From contig NZ_JAKDJU010000047.1 of the NCBI RefSeq assembly GCF_030453725.1, positions 1 through 19,688 of the forward strand: a DNA stretch of 19,688 nt, read 5' to 3'. The stretch is from Brevibacterium picturae. Its GTDB lineage: Bacteria > Actinomycetota > Actinomycetes > Actinomycetales > Brevibacteriaceae. Position numbers and translations under genes: made by a program. Below the pieces are notes generated by a model. It searched no databases and was not told the origin of the DNA. It was given only the letters and a program-made list of their open reading frames with translations. This document shows, one piece after another, positions 1 to 7,293 of the stretch. How positions within the stretch are numbered: position 1 is the first letter of the stretch; each line of letters opens with the position of its first letter.

Positions 1-1
1 C

Positions 2-37
2 GCGGGCGTCGCGGACGCGGGCGCGCAACAGAACTGA
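2..37 (+). other. Possible 3' end of an upstream CDS
   Basis: One forward frame is open from the window edge to a TGA at 35-37 and encodes an Ala/Gly-rich tail ending in QQN. A second frame is also open to about position 84 with an Arg-rich tail, so the true frame cannot be decided from this little sequence. I do not recognise the product. After it come about 40 bases without visible promoter elements, and then the bcp ribosome binding site. Confidence 0.2.
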
Positions 38-80
38 CTACCACCAGCACAAGCAGTCACCTACGAAAGGACGCATCAAC

Positions 81-548
81 ATGAGCACACAACTCGAAGT
101 CGGACAGAGCGCACCGGACTTCTCCCTGTCCGATGCCAGCGGAAAGACCTACTCGAAGTCGGACTTCGCCGGAAAGAAGGTCATCCTCTACTTCTACCCC
201 AAGGCCGCGACGCCCGGCTGCACAACCGAGGCCTGCGACTTCCGCGACAACCTCTCGTCCCTGGCCAGCGCCGGATTCCAGGTCATCGGCGTCTCCCCCG
301 ACGATGCCGAGGCGCTGCAGGCGTTCACGGATGATCAGCAGCTGACCTTCCCGCTGCTCTCCGATCCAGGTGCGGAACTGGCACAGGCCTACGGGTCATT
401 CGGCGAGAAGACGATCAGCGGAAACACCTTCGAGGGCACACTGCGCTCGACCTTCGTCATTGCCGAAGACGGCACGCTGGCCAGCGTCGAATACAACGTC
501 GATGCCGAGGGCCACGTCGCCCGCCTCCGCGAGAAGCTCGGCGCCTGA
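81..548 (+). CDS. bcp: Thioredoxin-dependent thiol peroxidase, Bcp/PrxQ peroxiredoxin
   Basis: This 155-residue protein has the usual length of Bcp/PrxQ peroxiredoxins. These cytoplasmic enzymes reduce hydrogen peroxide and organic hydroperoxides using thioredoxin. The AhpC/TSA fold is evident from GQSAPDFSL near residues 8-16, VILYFYPKA at 34-42 and the active site TPGCTTEAC. C47 is the peroxidatic cysteine, and C52 five residues later is the resolving cysteine typical of the atypical 2-Cys PrxQ type. FPLLSDP near 90-96 and RSTFVI near 122-127 are also family features. The ATG at 81 is preceded by AAAGGA at 66-71. The gene is convergent with the DUF559 gene, and a strong hairpin starts 18 bases after its stop. 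There is no link to the purine genes beyond position. Confidence 0.95.
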   Translation: MSTQLEVGQSAPDFSLSDASGKTYSKSDFAGKKVILYFYPKAATPGCTTEACDFRDNLSSLASAGFQVIGVSPDDAEALQAFTDDQQLTFPLLSDPGAELAQAYGSFGEKTISGNTFEGTLRSTFVIAEDGTLASVEYNVDAEGHVARLREKLGA

Positions 549-566
549 GGCGTCACACCAACTCCG

Positions 567-624
567 GCAACCCTGCGGTCAGTGGGCAACCCTTCTGACG
601 GTTGCTCACTGACTGCAGGGTTGC
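567..624. repeat. GCAACC-type palindrome, copy 1 (probable bidirectional terminator)
   Basis: Arms 567-591 and 600-624 are 25 bp long around an 8-base loop (592-599). The two differences between them both leave G-U pairs in RNA. Each arm has a GCAACC box, 13 variable bases and a second GCAACC box, mirrored by GGTTGC boxes on the other side. It lies between convergent genes, 18 bases after the bcp stop and directly against the stop codon of the DUF559 gene, so it can terminate both. No T-tract follows on either strand. Copies 2 and 3 lie at 1761-1822 and 7294-7353. Confidence 0.85.
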
Positions 625-1626
625 TCAGTTCGAGGCAAGCCTCTCTGCGGTCACGCTGCGGATGTGCGCGAAGGGCTCGGCTCTGAATAGCTGTCTCCAC
701 GTCAGGCGCACCACGCGGTAACCGGCAGCAGCCAGCGCCGATTCGCGAAGTTTCTCCTTTTCGATCTCCCGACCGGGATCCCCAGACCCACGGCTGTACT
801 TGCCCATCCCGTCGACTTCGACGATGACCTTCGCCTTCTCACAACAGAAGTCGACCCTGCCCAACCAGTGTCCGGCGTCATCGAAGATATTGATCTGTGG
901 CTCGAAGCCGATGATCCCGTGCTCGAAGAATCTCACCGCGCAGATGGATTCGGCTACGGATTCTCTGCGCTCATCAGCGATCGCAAGCGCCGTGGCCACC
1001 ATTCGTGCACCGGCAGCCTCGGCGCATTCCTCAACTACAGATCTGACGGAATCCAGGGTTGTCCAGCGGCCACGCAGAGCGTGATCGAGCATCGGCACCG
1101 CCAACTCGAGTGAGCAATCGCGAGCGACGTCTATGAGTGTTCTTTCCAGCGATGTCACCGGATAGATGCCGATCCGAACGAGTTGTTCCTGCGGAATTTT
1201 TCGTCGTCGCACTCGCAGGTTGGCATAGGTGCGACTGACCGCCGGTCGAACGACCTCAACTCGCTGCACGTTGAATCCACTCACCGGCAACTCGTGGATG
1301 AGCGCAGCAGAAAGATGGCTGAATGCCTCTCCTCCGCGCGGCGCTGACTGTTTGAGCTGCGCCTCCTGAAGGTGCTCAGCTCGCGCTCGGATCAGTACTT
1401 TGAGCCGTTCGACCCGATCCCGAGTGTCACCGAACCGAGCGAATTCGCCGCTGGACCCTCTCTTGATCGACTCCCACAACTGACTGTGTCTTTGATCGGT
1501 GCAGACGAATTCGGTGACATATCGCCCTCGAGCGACTCGTCGCAGACAGCAGCTCTGGGCACGTCTCACCTCGGTGCGAGAGAACCCCATGCGCAGCAGA
1601 CGGGCAGTGGTGAAATTTGTGTACAT
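625..1626 (-). CDS. AbiEi-like N-terminal + DUF559 (Vsr-like, PD-(D/E)XK) protein
   Basis: This protein of about 333 residues starts at ATG 1626; a TTG at 1635 is in frame and possible. The N-terminus (about 1-40) has the pattern LLRMGFSRTEVRRA...RVARGRYV, as in the AbiEi-type antitoxin winged helix common in actinobacterial DUF559 proteins. The C-terminus (about 250-333) has VDFCCEKAKVIVEVDGMGKY with E270 and D272, then EKLRESALAAAGYRVVRLTWRQL. This matches the DUF559 domain, related to Vsr endonucleases. No cognate toxin gene is adjacent. No clear Shine-Dalgarno sequence precedes the start. By eye its codon use is less G/C-biased than its neighbours. Together with the GCAACC palindromes on both sides, this suggests a gene of separate origin. 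Its function is unknown; a DNA-modifying or nuclease role is only inferred. Confidence 0.8.
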   Translation of the reverse strand: MYTNFTTARLLRMGFSRTEVRRAQSCCLRRVARGRYVTEFVCTDQRHSQLWESIKRGSSGEFARFGDTRDRVERLKVLIRARAEHLQEAQLKQSAPRGGEAFSHLSAALIHELPVSGFNVQRVEVVRPAVSRTYANLRVRRRKIPQEQLVRIGIYPVTSLERTLIDVARDCSLELAVPMLDHALRGRWTTLDSVRSVVEECAEAAGARMVATALAIADERRESVAESICAVRFFEHGIIGFEPQINIFDDAGHWLGRVDFCCEKAKVIVEVDGMGKYSRGSGDPGREIEKEKLRESALAAAGYRVVRLTWRQLFRAEPFAHIRSVTAERLASN

Positions 1627-1677
1627 AGCTACCAAACTTCACCATTGACCAACAAACAGCAACAGTTTCCAACAATC

Positions 1678-1698
1678 TGTGGATAACTCTGTGCATAG
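1678..1698 (-). promoter_or_regulatory. Two DnaA-box-like 9-mers upstream of the DUF559 gene
   Basis: The reverse strand holds a perfect TTATCCACA at 1678-1686 and a one-mismatch CTATGCACA at 1690-1698, spaced 12 bp. They sit in an AT-richer stretch 52-72 bp upstream of the DUF559 start. A DnaA role is unproven and a chance occurrence is possible. Confidence 0.25.
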
Positions 1699-1760
1699 AG
1701 GCAGGATCGACAGCAACCTGGCAGTCGTACAGCTACCCGATGGTCAAGAGCGAATCAGGC

Positions 1761-1822
1761 GAGCAACCTTGAGGGCGCTGAGCAACCCGGCTAAAGGTTG
1801 CTCAGCGAGCGAATGGTTGCTC
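1761..1822. repeat. GCAACC-type palindrome, copy 2 (3' of allB)
   Basis: Arms 1761-1787 and 1796-1822 are 27 bases long around an 8-base loop. The outer GAGCAACC/GGTTGCTC boxes and the inner CGCTGAGCAACC/GGTTGCTCAGCG segments pair perfectly, while about seven bases between them do not. The layout is the same as in copies 1 and 3: GCAACC, N13, GCAACC, loop, mirror. It begins 53 bases after the allB stop on the transcribed strand, so an allB terminator role is likely. A lone GCAACC at 1713-1718 may be a decayed remnant. Confidence 0.8.
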
Positions 1823-1850
1823 CAGAGTAGATGCGCGGCAGAGTTACCGC

Positions 1851-1880
1851 GGACACGGCCTCAGCGGACACGGCCTCAGC
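1851..1880. repeat. Two tandem 15-bp units at the allB 3' end
   Basis: GGACACGGCCTCAGC occurs twice head to tail (1851-1865 and 1866-1880). The second unit contains the allB stop codon, so this looks like a recent slippage duplication at or just beyond the end of the gene. Confidence 0.7.
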
Positions 1881-3255
1881 GAGCGCGCAGCAGGCGGCCC
1901 TGGGGGTCGTCGAAGTTCACGGGGGCGCCGCGGAGGATCGTCGCCTTGACCGCGCCCCGGACGGCACGGGCGTCGTAGGCGCTGATCTGGTTGCGGTGAT
2001 ACAGGTCGGCGGCGGCGACCGTCCACTCCTCATCTGGGGCGAAGACTGCGAAATCCGCGTCGTTGCCGAGGGCGATCGCCCCCTTGTCCTGCACCCCGGC
2101 GACTGCGGCGGGGGCCGAGGACATCCAGGCCACCACCTCGGCGAGGTCGATGTCACGCTTCGCGGCCTCGGTCCACATCAGTGAGAGGCCCAGCTGCAGG
2201 GAGGAGATGCCACCCCACGCGGCGCCGAAATCACCGGTGTCGATGAGCTTGAGTTCGGCCGTCGAGGGCGAGTGATCGGAGACGACGCAGTCGATCGTGC
2301 CGTCGACGAGCCCCTGCCACAGTGCCTCCCGATTGGATTCTTCGCGGATCGGCGGGCAGCACTTGTGCGTGGTCGCCCCGTCCGGAATCTCCTCGGCAGT
2401 GAACACGAGGTAGTGCGGGCAGGTCTCGACCGTGAGCTTCACACCCTCGGCCTTGGCCTCCGCGATCTGCGGGAGCGCATCGGCCGATGACAGATGGAGA
2501 ATGTGCGCACGGGCACCGGTCTCCCGGGCGGCGTCGATGACGCGGGCGATCGCAACATTCTCCGCCTCACGGGGGCGGGAGGCGAGGAAGTCGCTGAACT
2601 TGCGGCCCGAGTTCTTCGGCGCCTGCGCCATCACCGAATGATCCTCGGCGTGGACGATGAGCAGACCGTCGTATTTCGCCAGCTCGGCCATATCGGTGCG
2701 CAGCTCCTCGGGCTCCAAGGGTGGGAACTCCTCCACACCCGAGTCCTCGAGGAAGCACTTGAAACCATAGACTCCGGCGTCGAAGAGGGGCTTGAGGTCC
2801 GCGGTGTTGCCGGGGATCGCGCCGCCCCAGAAGCCGACATCGACGAATGCCTTGGATCCCGCGACCTCGCGCTTGATGTCCAACGATTCGACGTTGACCG
2901 TGGGCGGCAGGGAGTTCAGCGGCATGTCGACGATCGTCGTCACGCCGCCGGCAGCTGCGGCTCGGGTGGCGCTGGAGAAGCCCTCCCATTCGCTGCGGCC
3001 GGGATCGTTGACGTGGACATGCGAATCGACGAGACCGGGCAGCAGCACCTGATTCTCGTCGACATCGACGACCTTCGCGTTCGCCGAGGTGGTCCCGCTC
3101 AGTGTTGCCCCCGCGGTGGCGATCTCGGCGATCGTGCCGTCGCGCACACCGACCTCGGCCGCGCCCACGCCATCGGGCAGAACTGCCCGCTGGGCTCGGA
3201 TGACCAGGTCGAGGCCCTGGTCGGTGGCCTGTGCTCCGCCGCCATCGACGTTCAT
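1876..3255 (-). CDS. allB: Allantoinase
   Basis: This 459-residue amidohydrolase of the cyclic amidohydrolase family hydrolyses allantoin to allantoate in the cytoplasm, using a binuclear metal centre. The metal ligands are visible: H79 and H81 in DSHVHVN, the Lys to be carboxylated at K166 in YGFKCFL, H202 in HAEDH, H254 in HILHLSS and D327 in VSDHSPS. VDMPLNSLPPTV near 109-120 is typical of allantoinase as opposed to dihydropyrimidinase or dihydroorotase. The ATG at 3255 has a strong GAGGAGG ribosome binding site four bases upstream. It is the last gene of the reverse-strand purine block, downstream of gcl and separated from it by a hairpin (3307-3344). This suggests that it can be expressed separately. 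A GCAACC palindrome follows its stop. Confidence 0.93.
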   Translation of the reverse strand: MNVDGGGAQATDQGLDLVIRAQRAVLPDGVGAAEVGVRDGTIAEIATAGATLSGTTSANAKVVDVDENQVLLPGLVDSHVHVNDPGRSEWEGFSSATRAAAAGGVTTIVDMPLNSLPPTVNVESLDIKREVAGSKAFVDVGFWGGAIPGNTADLKPLFDAGVYGFKCFLEDSGVEEFPPLEPEELRTDMAELAKYDGLLIVHAEDHSVMAQAPKNSGRKFSDFLASRPREAENVAIARVIDAARETGARAHILHLSSADALPQIAEAKAEGVKLTVETCPHYLVFTAEEIPDGATTHKCCPPIREESNREALWQGLVDGTIDCVVSDHSPSTAELKLIDTGDFGAAWGGISSLQLGLSLMWTEAAKRDIDLAEVVAWMSSAPAAVAGVQDKGAIALGNDADFAVFAPDEEWTVAAADLYHRNQISAYDARAVRGAVKATILRGAPVNFDDPQGRLLRAR

Positions 3256-3306
3256 ACATCCTCCTCATTCGCTCCGACGCGTCTCGCCGAGCATGTCATA
3301 GAAGCC

Positions 3307-3344
3307 CCCGAGGGGGTCGGATTCGTGTGTCCGACACCCTCGGG
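3307..3344 (-). terminator. Hairpin between gcl and allB
   Basis: Arms 3307-3321 and 3330-3344 (15 bases, one mismatch) flank an 8-base loop, 53 bases after the gcl stop. On the reverse strand the stem is followed by TTCTAT, a weak U-rich stretch. It may terminate or attenuate readthrough from gcl into allB. Confidence 0.6.
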
Positions 3345-3347
3345 CCA

Positions 3348-3357
3348 TGGTATACCA
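3348..3357. promoter_or_regulatory. TGGTATACCA palindrome, possible GntR/FCD-type operator
   Basis: This perfect 10-bp palindrome lies between the gcl stop and the hairpin, about 90 bp upstream of allB. TNGTATACNA-like palindromes are typical of FCD-type GntR regulators. A promoter here would make the hairpin at 3307-3344 part of the allB 5' leader. No convincing -35 element was found. Confidence 0.4.
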
Positions 3358-3397
3358 ATTGTGACGTGGCCGACATCGGCCCCGGTCGGCCGGACGT

Positions 3398-5191
3398 CTA
3401 CTTCGCTGCGGCGAGCTCGCTCATCGGGGTCAGCGCGGTGGGCGCGTCGGCCGGGGTCTGAGCGAGGACGTCGAACTCGTTGATCGCATCCAGCGAGGCA
3501 CCCATCGAGATGTTCGTGATGCGCTCGAGGATGATCTCGACGACAACGGGGACCTGATGCTCGTCCATGAGCTCCTTGCCCACCCGCAGTCCCTCACCGA
3601 TGAGTTCGGGATCTTCGACGCGCAGCGCCTTGCATCCCAGTCCCTGCGCAACGGCCACATGGTCGACGCCGTAGCCCGCAGCTCCGCCTGAGGAGTTGAT
3701 GTTGTCGAAGGCCAGCGACACCTCGTAGTCCATGTCGAAGCCTCGCTGCGACTGCCGAATCAGACCCAGGTAGGAGTTGTTGACGACGACGTGCAGGTAG
3801 GGGATCTGATGCTGGGCACCGACGGCCAGCTCCTCGAGCATGAACTGGAAGTCGTAGTCACCGGACAGGGCGACCACGGTCTCCTCCGATTTGGCCTTCG
3901 CCACGCCCAACGCAGCCGGTCCGGTCCAGCCCAGGGGACCCGCCTGACCAGCGTTGATCCAGTGGCGGGGCTTGTAGACGTGGAGCATCTGGGCACCGGC
4001 GATCTGACTCAGGCCGATCGTCGACACATAGGTCACGTCGTCACCGAACGTGGAGTTCATCTCCTGGTAGACCCGCTGCGGCTTGATCGGCATGTCCGTG
4101 TAGTTGGTCTTGCGGTGCTCGGTGGACTTGCGCTGCGTGCATTCGCCGGCCCAGCCGGTGAAGTCGGGCAGGCTCGCGCCGCCGCGACTGCGAGCAGCGA
4201 CCAGCAGCGCGTCGAGGGCGGCACCGGCGTCGGAGACGACGCCGTAGTCGGGTGAGAACACACGTCCGATCTGCGTCGGTTCGATGTCGATGTGGACGAA
4301 CTTCCGTCCCTCGCGGTAGACGCCCAGGTCACCGGTGTGACGGTTGGCCCAGCGGTTGCCGATTCCGATGACCAGGTCGGATTCGAGGAACGAGGCATTG
4401 CCGTAGCGCACATGGGTCTGGATGCCGACCATGCCCGCCTGCAGCGGATGGTTGTCCGGAATCGCGCCCCAGCCCATCAGGGTCGGTGAGACCGGGATCG
4501 AGGTTGTCTCGGCGAATTCGACGAGCTGGTCCGCCGCATCGGCATTGAGGATGCCGCCGCCGGCGATGATCAGCGGGTGCGATGCGGCGGCGATGAGGTC
4601 GAGGACCTTCTCCGCCTGCGCCGAGGTGGCCGCCGGAATCGATGGCACCAACGGTTCGTAAGTGTCGATGTCGAAGTCGATTTCGGTCTGCTGGACGTCG
4701 ATCGGCAGATCGATGAGGACCGGACCCGGCCGGGCCGAGCGCATCAGCTGGAAGGCCGACTGGAAGACGCCGGGAACCTGTCCGGCCTCGAGGACGGTCT
4801 TGGCCATCTTGGTCACCGGCTTCGCGATCGAGGCGATGTCCACGGCCTGGAAGTCCTCCTTGTCGAGGACTGCGACGGGAGCCTGTCCGGTGATGCACAG
4901 GATGGGCTGCGAGTCCGCGGCGGCGGCGTAGAGCCCGGTGATCATGTCGGTGCCGGCAGGCCCCGACGTGCCGAGGCAGACGCCGATGTTCCCGGCCTTC
5001 GCTCGCGTGTACCCGTCGGCCATGTGCGAGGCCCCTTCGACATGGCGGGCCAGTGTGTGGCCGATTCCGCCGTGGGCCCTCATCGCCGAGTACAGCGGGT
5101 TGATGGCCGCCCCCGGCAAGCCGAATGTTTCTGTGGCGCCTTCCTTTTCGAGGATGAGCACCACCGCGTCAACTGCGCGCATACGTGTCAT
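3398..5191 (-). CDS. gcl: Glyoxylate carboligase (tartronate-semialdehyde synthase)
   Basis: This 597-residue ThDP- and FAD-type enzyme condenses two glyoxylates to tartronate semialdehyde and CO2. The decisive mark is V51 in ARHVEGASHMADGYTRA. Other ThDP enzymes have the cofactor-activating glutamate here, whereas Gcl is known to carry valine, at number 51 in the E. coli protein too. The ThDP/Mg motif runs from G444-D445-Y446 to N471-N472. The order of ThDP pyrimidine-binding domain, central domain (about 190-330) and pyrophosphate-binding domain is normal, and the length matches the family. The ATG at 5191 follows GAAGGAAG. It lies downstream of glxR, but two hairpins in the 170-bp gap suggest separate or attenuated expression. 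Confidence 0.95.
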   Translation of the reverse strand: MTRMRAVDAVVLILEKEGATETFGLPGAAINPLYSAMRAHGGIGHTLARHVEGASHMADGYTRAKAGNIGVCLGTSGPAGTDMITGLYAAAADSQPILCITGQAPVAVLDKEDFQAVDIASIAKPVTKMAKTVLEAGQVPGVFQSAFQLMRSARPGPVLIDLPIDVQQTEIDFDIDTYEPLVPSIPAATSAQAEKVLDLIAAASHPLIIAGGGILNADAADQLVEFAETTSIPVSPTLMGWGAIPDNHPLQAGMVGIQTHVRYGNASFLESDLVIGIGNRWANRHTGDLGVYREGRKFVHIDIEPTQIGRVFSPDYGVVSDAGAALDALLVAARSRGGASLPDFTGWAGECTQRKSTEHRKTNYTDMPIKPQRVYQEMNSTFGDDVTYVSTIGLSQIAGAQMLHVYKPRHWINAGQAGPLGWTGPAALGVAKAKSEETVVALSGDYDFQFMLEELAVGAQHQIPYLHVVVNNSYLGLIRQSQRGFDMDYEVSLAFDNINSSGGAAGYGVDHVAVAQGLGCKALRVEDPELIGEGLRVGKELMDEHQVPVVVEIILERITNISMGASLDAINEFDVLAQTPADAPTALTPMSELAAAK

Positions 5192-5222
5192 TGTTCTTCC
5201 TTCGTGTCAGCGAGTCCGCATC

Positions 5223-5291
5223 GGAGCGGACCGAGTTCGGTGGCCCGGGAGCGGACCGAGGCGGGTGGACCGGCGACGACGTTGTCGCCGG
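5223..5291. repeat. 13-bp direct repeat and 8-bp hairpin in the gcl leader
   Basis: GGAGCGGACCGAG occurs at 5223-5235 and 5248-5260 (25-bp period). Next to it a perfect hairpin has arms CCGGCGAC 5270-5277 and GTCGCCGG 5284-5291 with a 6-base loop. Both lie between the 5306-5345 terminator and the gcl start. They could be leader structure or a regulator site; nothing identifies which. Confidence 0.55.
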
Positions 5292-5305
5292 CCCGGTTCG
5301 TGGTG

Positions 5306-5345
5306 GGGCGGGGCCCTCGGTGTCGCAATGCCGAGGGCCCCGCCC
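5306..5345 (-). terminator. Perfect 15-bp GC hairpin between glxR and gcl
   Basis: Arms GGGCGGGGCCCTCGG (5306-5320) and its exact complement (5331-5345) flank a 10-base loop, 16 bases after the glxR stop on the reverse strand. No T-tract follows, as in many actinobacterial terminators. Confidence 0.75.
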
Positions 5346-5361
5346 TGTTTGTGGGTTGGCT

Positions 5362-6249
5362 TCAGCTCTGGTTCTTGCCCGAGAGCTGCTCGACGACGGT
5401 GAACAGTCCCGAGTGGTCGAGTCCTCCGTTGCCCTGTTGGACGGTCGAGGCGACGAGCTGCGCGACGGCCGATCCGAGTGGGATCGAGACACCGGCCTCG
5501 CGGGCGGCGGCGGTGACGATGCCCATGTCCTTGTGGTGCAGCTCCAAGCGGAAGCCGGGGTCGAAGGAACGGTCGAGCATCTTCTGCCCCTTCTGGTCGA
5601 GCACCTTCGAACCGGCCAGTCCCCCGCCGAGGACCTGCAGCGCCGAGTCGGTCTCGACGCCGTAGGCTTCGAGGAAGACGACGGCCTCGGCCAGGAGTTC
5701 GATGTTGCCGGCGACGATGAGCTGATTCGCGGCCTTGACGGTCTGCCCCGAGCCCGCAGGTCCGACGAGGACGATGGTCTTGCCGACCGCATCGAAGACA
5801 TCGCTCACGGCATCGAAGTCGCCCCTGTCGCCTCCGACCATGATCGACAGCGCGCCGTTGATCGCTCCGGCCTCGCCGCCGGAGACGGGTGCGTCGAGGG
5901 GCTTGAGTCCCTTCTGGGCGGCCTGGGCGGAGAGATTCTTTGCGACGTCGGGACGGATCGTCGAGTTGTCGATCCAGTAGGCACCGGATTTCGCGTGCGC
6001 GAGGATGCCCTCCTCGCCGGTCAGCACGTCTTCGACGTCCGGGGAGTCCGGGACCATGGTGATGATGACATCGGCACCGTCGACCGCCTCGGCGATGGTG
6101 CCTGCGGCCTGGCCGCCGGCCTTCTCGAGTTCCGCAGCTTTCGCGGGTGTCCGGTTGAAGCCGCGGACGGTGAAGCCGGCGGTGACGAGGTTCTTGGCCA
6201 TCGGCAGACCCATGATTCCGAGTCCGATGAATGCGATTGTCCTGCTCAT
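5362..6249 (-). CDS. glxR: 2-hydroxy-3-oxopropionate (tartronate semialdehyde) reductase
   Basis: This 295-residue beta-hydroxyacid dehydrogenase reduces tartronate semialdehyde, the Gcl product, to glycerate with NAD(P)H. The Rossmann motif is IAFIGLGIMGLPMAKNL at about residues 5-21 (G9, G11, G14). The substrate-binding loop DAPVSGGEAGA is at 119-129. K172 in GQTVKAANQ is the catalytic lysine of the family. A longer frame is open upstream, but I chose ATG 6249 because AAAGGA lies seven bases before it; the ATG at 6255 would leave only one base. It follows hyi by 71 bases and is probably co-transcribed with it. Neighbours hyi and gcl favour glxR over related 3-hydroxyisobutyrate dehydrogenases, which share these motifs. 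Confidence 0.9.
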   Translation of the reverse strand: MSRTIAFIGLGIMGLPMAKNLVTAGFTVRGFNRTPAKAAELEKAGGQAAGTIAEAVDGADVIITMVPDSPDVEDVLTGEEGILAHAKSGAYWIDNSTIRPDVAKNLSAQAAQKGLKPLDAPVSGGEAGAINGALSIMVGGDRGDFDAVSDVFDAVGKTIVLVGPAGSGQTVKAANQLIVAGNIELLAEAVVFLEAYGVETDSALQVLGGGLAGSKVLDQKGQKMLDRSFDPGFRLELHHKDMGIVTAAAREAGVSIPLGSAVAQLVASTVQQGNGGLDHSGLFTVVEQLSGKNQS

Positions 6250-6320
6250 GTTCATATCCTTTGCAGATGTATGGTCGTGGGCGCTCTGCGCTCGTGCGCC
6301 GCCTGGAACGTGTTGGGGCT

Positions 6321-7133
6321 TCAGTTCGCGAGCCACTCGAATGCGGTGGCGCGATCCTGCTTGTACTCGAGGGCGATCTGGCCGGTGTAGCCGAGTTCGT
6401 AGGAGCGGTTGATCCAGTCCTGCAGGGGCAGCTCTCCGGTGCCGGGGGCTCCGCGGCCGGCGGCGTCAGCGATCTGGATGTGTCCGAACCTCGCCGCGTC
6501 GGCCTCGATGACCGCGGCGACATCGTCACCGTTGATCGACATGTGGAAGAAGTCGGCGAGGACGGCGATGTTGGTCACGCCCTGGGCACGAGCCTTCTCG
6601 ACCACGCCCGCGGCGTCGTACGCTGTCTTGAGCGGGTAGGCCTCGGCGCCGGAGACGGGCTCGACGAGGACTGTGCCGTCGATGGCGCCGACGGCGTCCG
6701 ACGCGAGCTTGAGGTTCTCGATCGCGACCTCGTCCTGCTCCTCGGGAGTTTGTCCCTCGGTGCGCAGGCCGTAGAGGGCGTTGAAGGCGCGGCAGCCGGT
6801 GCGGCGGCCGATCTCGACGACGATATCGACGTTGGCCGCGAAGTCGGCCTCTGCGCCCTTGATCGAGACCATGCCGCGGTCTCCGCCGGCCATGTTGCCG
6901 GCCCAGAAGTTCAGTCCCTTGAGCTCGACGCCGGCCTTGTCGAGCGAGGCGATGAATTCGTCGACCTCCGCCGAGGTGGGGGTCGGGTTGCCGTCGAAGG
7001 GCCACCAGAATTCGACCTGACTGAAGCCGGCATCCTTGGCCGCCTGGGCCCGGTCCATGACGGGCAGCTCGGTGAGCAGGGTGGAGCAGTTGAGGATGTA
7101 GCTGTCGGCATTGGTGAAATCGAATGTCGTCAT
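6321..7133 (-). CDS. hyi: Hydroxypyruvate isomerase
   Basis: This 270-residue TIM-barrel protein of the xylose isomerase-like superfamily interconverts hydroxypyruvate and tartronate semialdehyde. Visible family features are GFSQVEFWWPF near 36-46, LNFWAGNMAGGDRG near 74-87, E158 in VLVEPVSG, D194 and H197 in LADFFHMS, HIQIADAAGRGAPGTGEL near 218-235, and E256 in IALEYKQ. The glutamates are the expected metal/acid-base residues. I start at ATG 7133 because AAGGAG sits just upstream; a start 39 bases earlier lacks a ribosome binding site. It is the first gene of hyi-glxR and has its own promoter and an operator shared with the permease and xdhA units. Confidence 0.92.
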   Translation of the reverse strand: MTTFDFTNADSYILNCSTLLTELPVMDRAQAAKDAGFSQVEFWWPFDGNPTPTSAEVDEFIASLDKAGVELKGLNFWAGNMAGGDRGMVSIKGAEADFAANVDIVVEIGRRTGCRAFNALYGLRTEGQTPEEQDEVAIENLKLASDAVGAIDGTVLVEPVSGAEAYPLKTAYDAAGVVEKARAQGVTNIAVLADFFHMSINGDDVAAVIEADAARFGHIQIADAAGRGAPGTGELPLQDWINRSYELGYTGQIALEYKQDRATAFEWLAN

Positions 7134-7185
7134 GGGATTCTCCTTCGCGTCTCTGCGAGTCCGGGTTTCCATTGTTTTCGTATCG

Positions 7186-7203
7186 TGGAATTTTATTTCC
7201 GTT
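7186..7203 (-). promoter_or_regulatory. Shared 18-bp operator, hyi copy
   Basis: The reverse strand reads AACGGAAATAAAATTCCA. The conserved part, AACGGAA-N6-TTCCA, is identical in the copy at 15297-15314 and nearly so at 13513-13530. It starts 12 bases downstream of the predicted -10, a repressor position. The adjoining TTGATgaaATCAA (7203-7215) is a second perfect palindrome. The GGAA...TTCC core resembles IclR-family sites, but the regulator is not in this window. Confidence 0.6.
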
Positions 7204-7214
7204 TGATGAAATCA

Positions 7215-7244
7215 AGCATAAGCAGGCTCGCGAGCCGGAGTCAA
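7215..7244 (-). promoter_or_regulatory. Predicted hyi-glxR promoter
   Basis: On the reverse strand there is TTGACT (-35, 7239-7244), an 18-bp spacer and TATGCT (-10, 7215-7220). Transcription would start near 7208, leaving a leader of about 75 bases that contains the operator. Confidence 0.5.
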
Positions 7245-7293
7245 CCCCCGCCGCAAAGTTCTCCGCACACTGCCCGCACCGCACGACGACGAA

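Noticed and set aside
3360..3375. CRP/GlxR-type site (TGTGA-N6-CGACA) next to the gcl stop
   Set aside because: Only one half-site is good; the second matches three of five bases, which is expected by chance.
5185..6390. Forward open frame (401 codons) opposite glxR, and similar ones opposite xdhB, hyi and guaD
   Set aside because: All lie antisense to genes with complete family motifs; their products have no recognisable domains and no ribosome binding sites.
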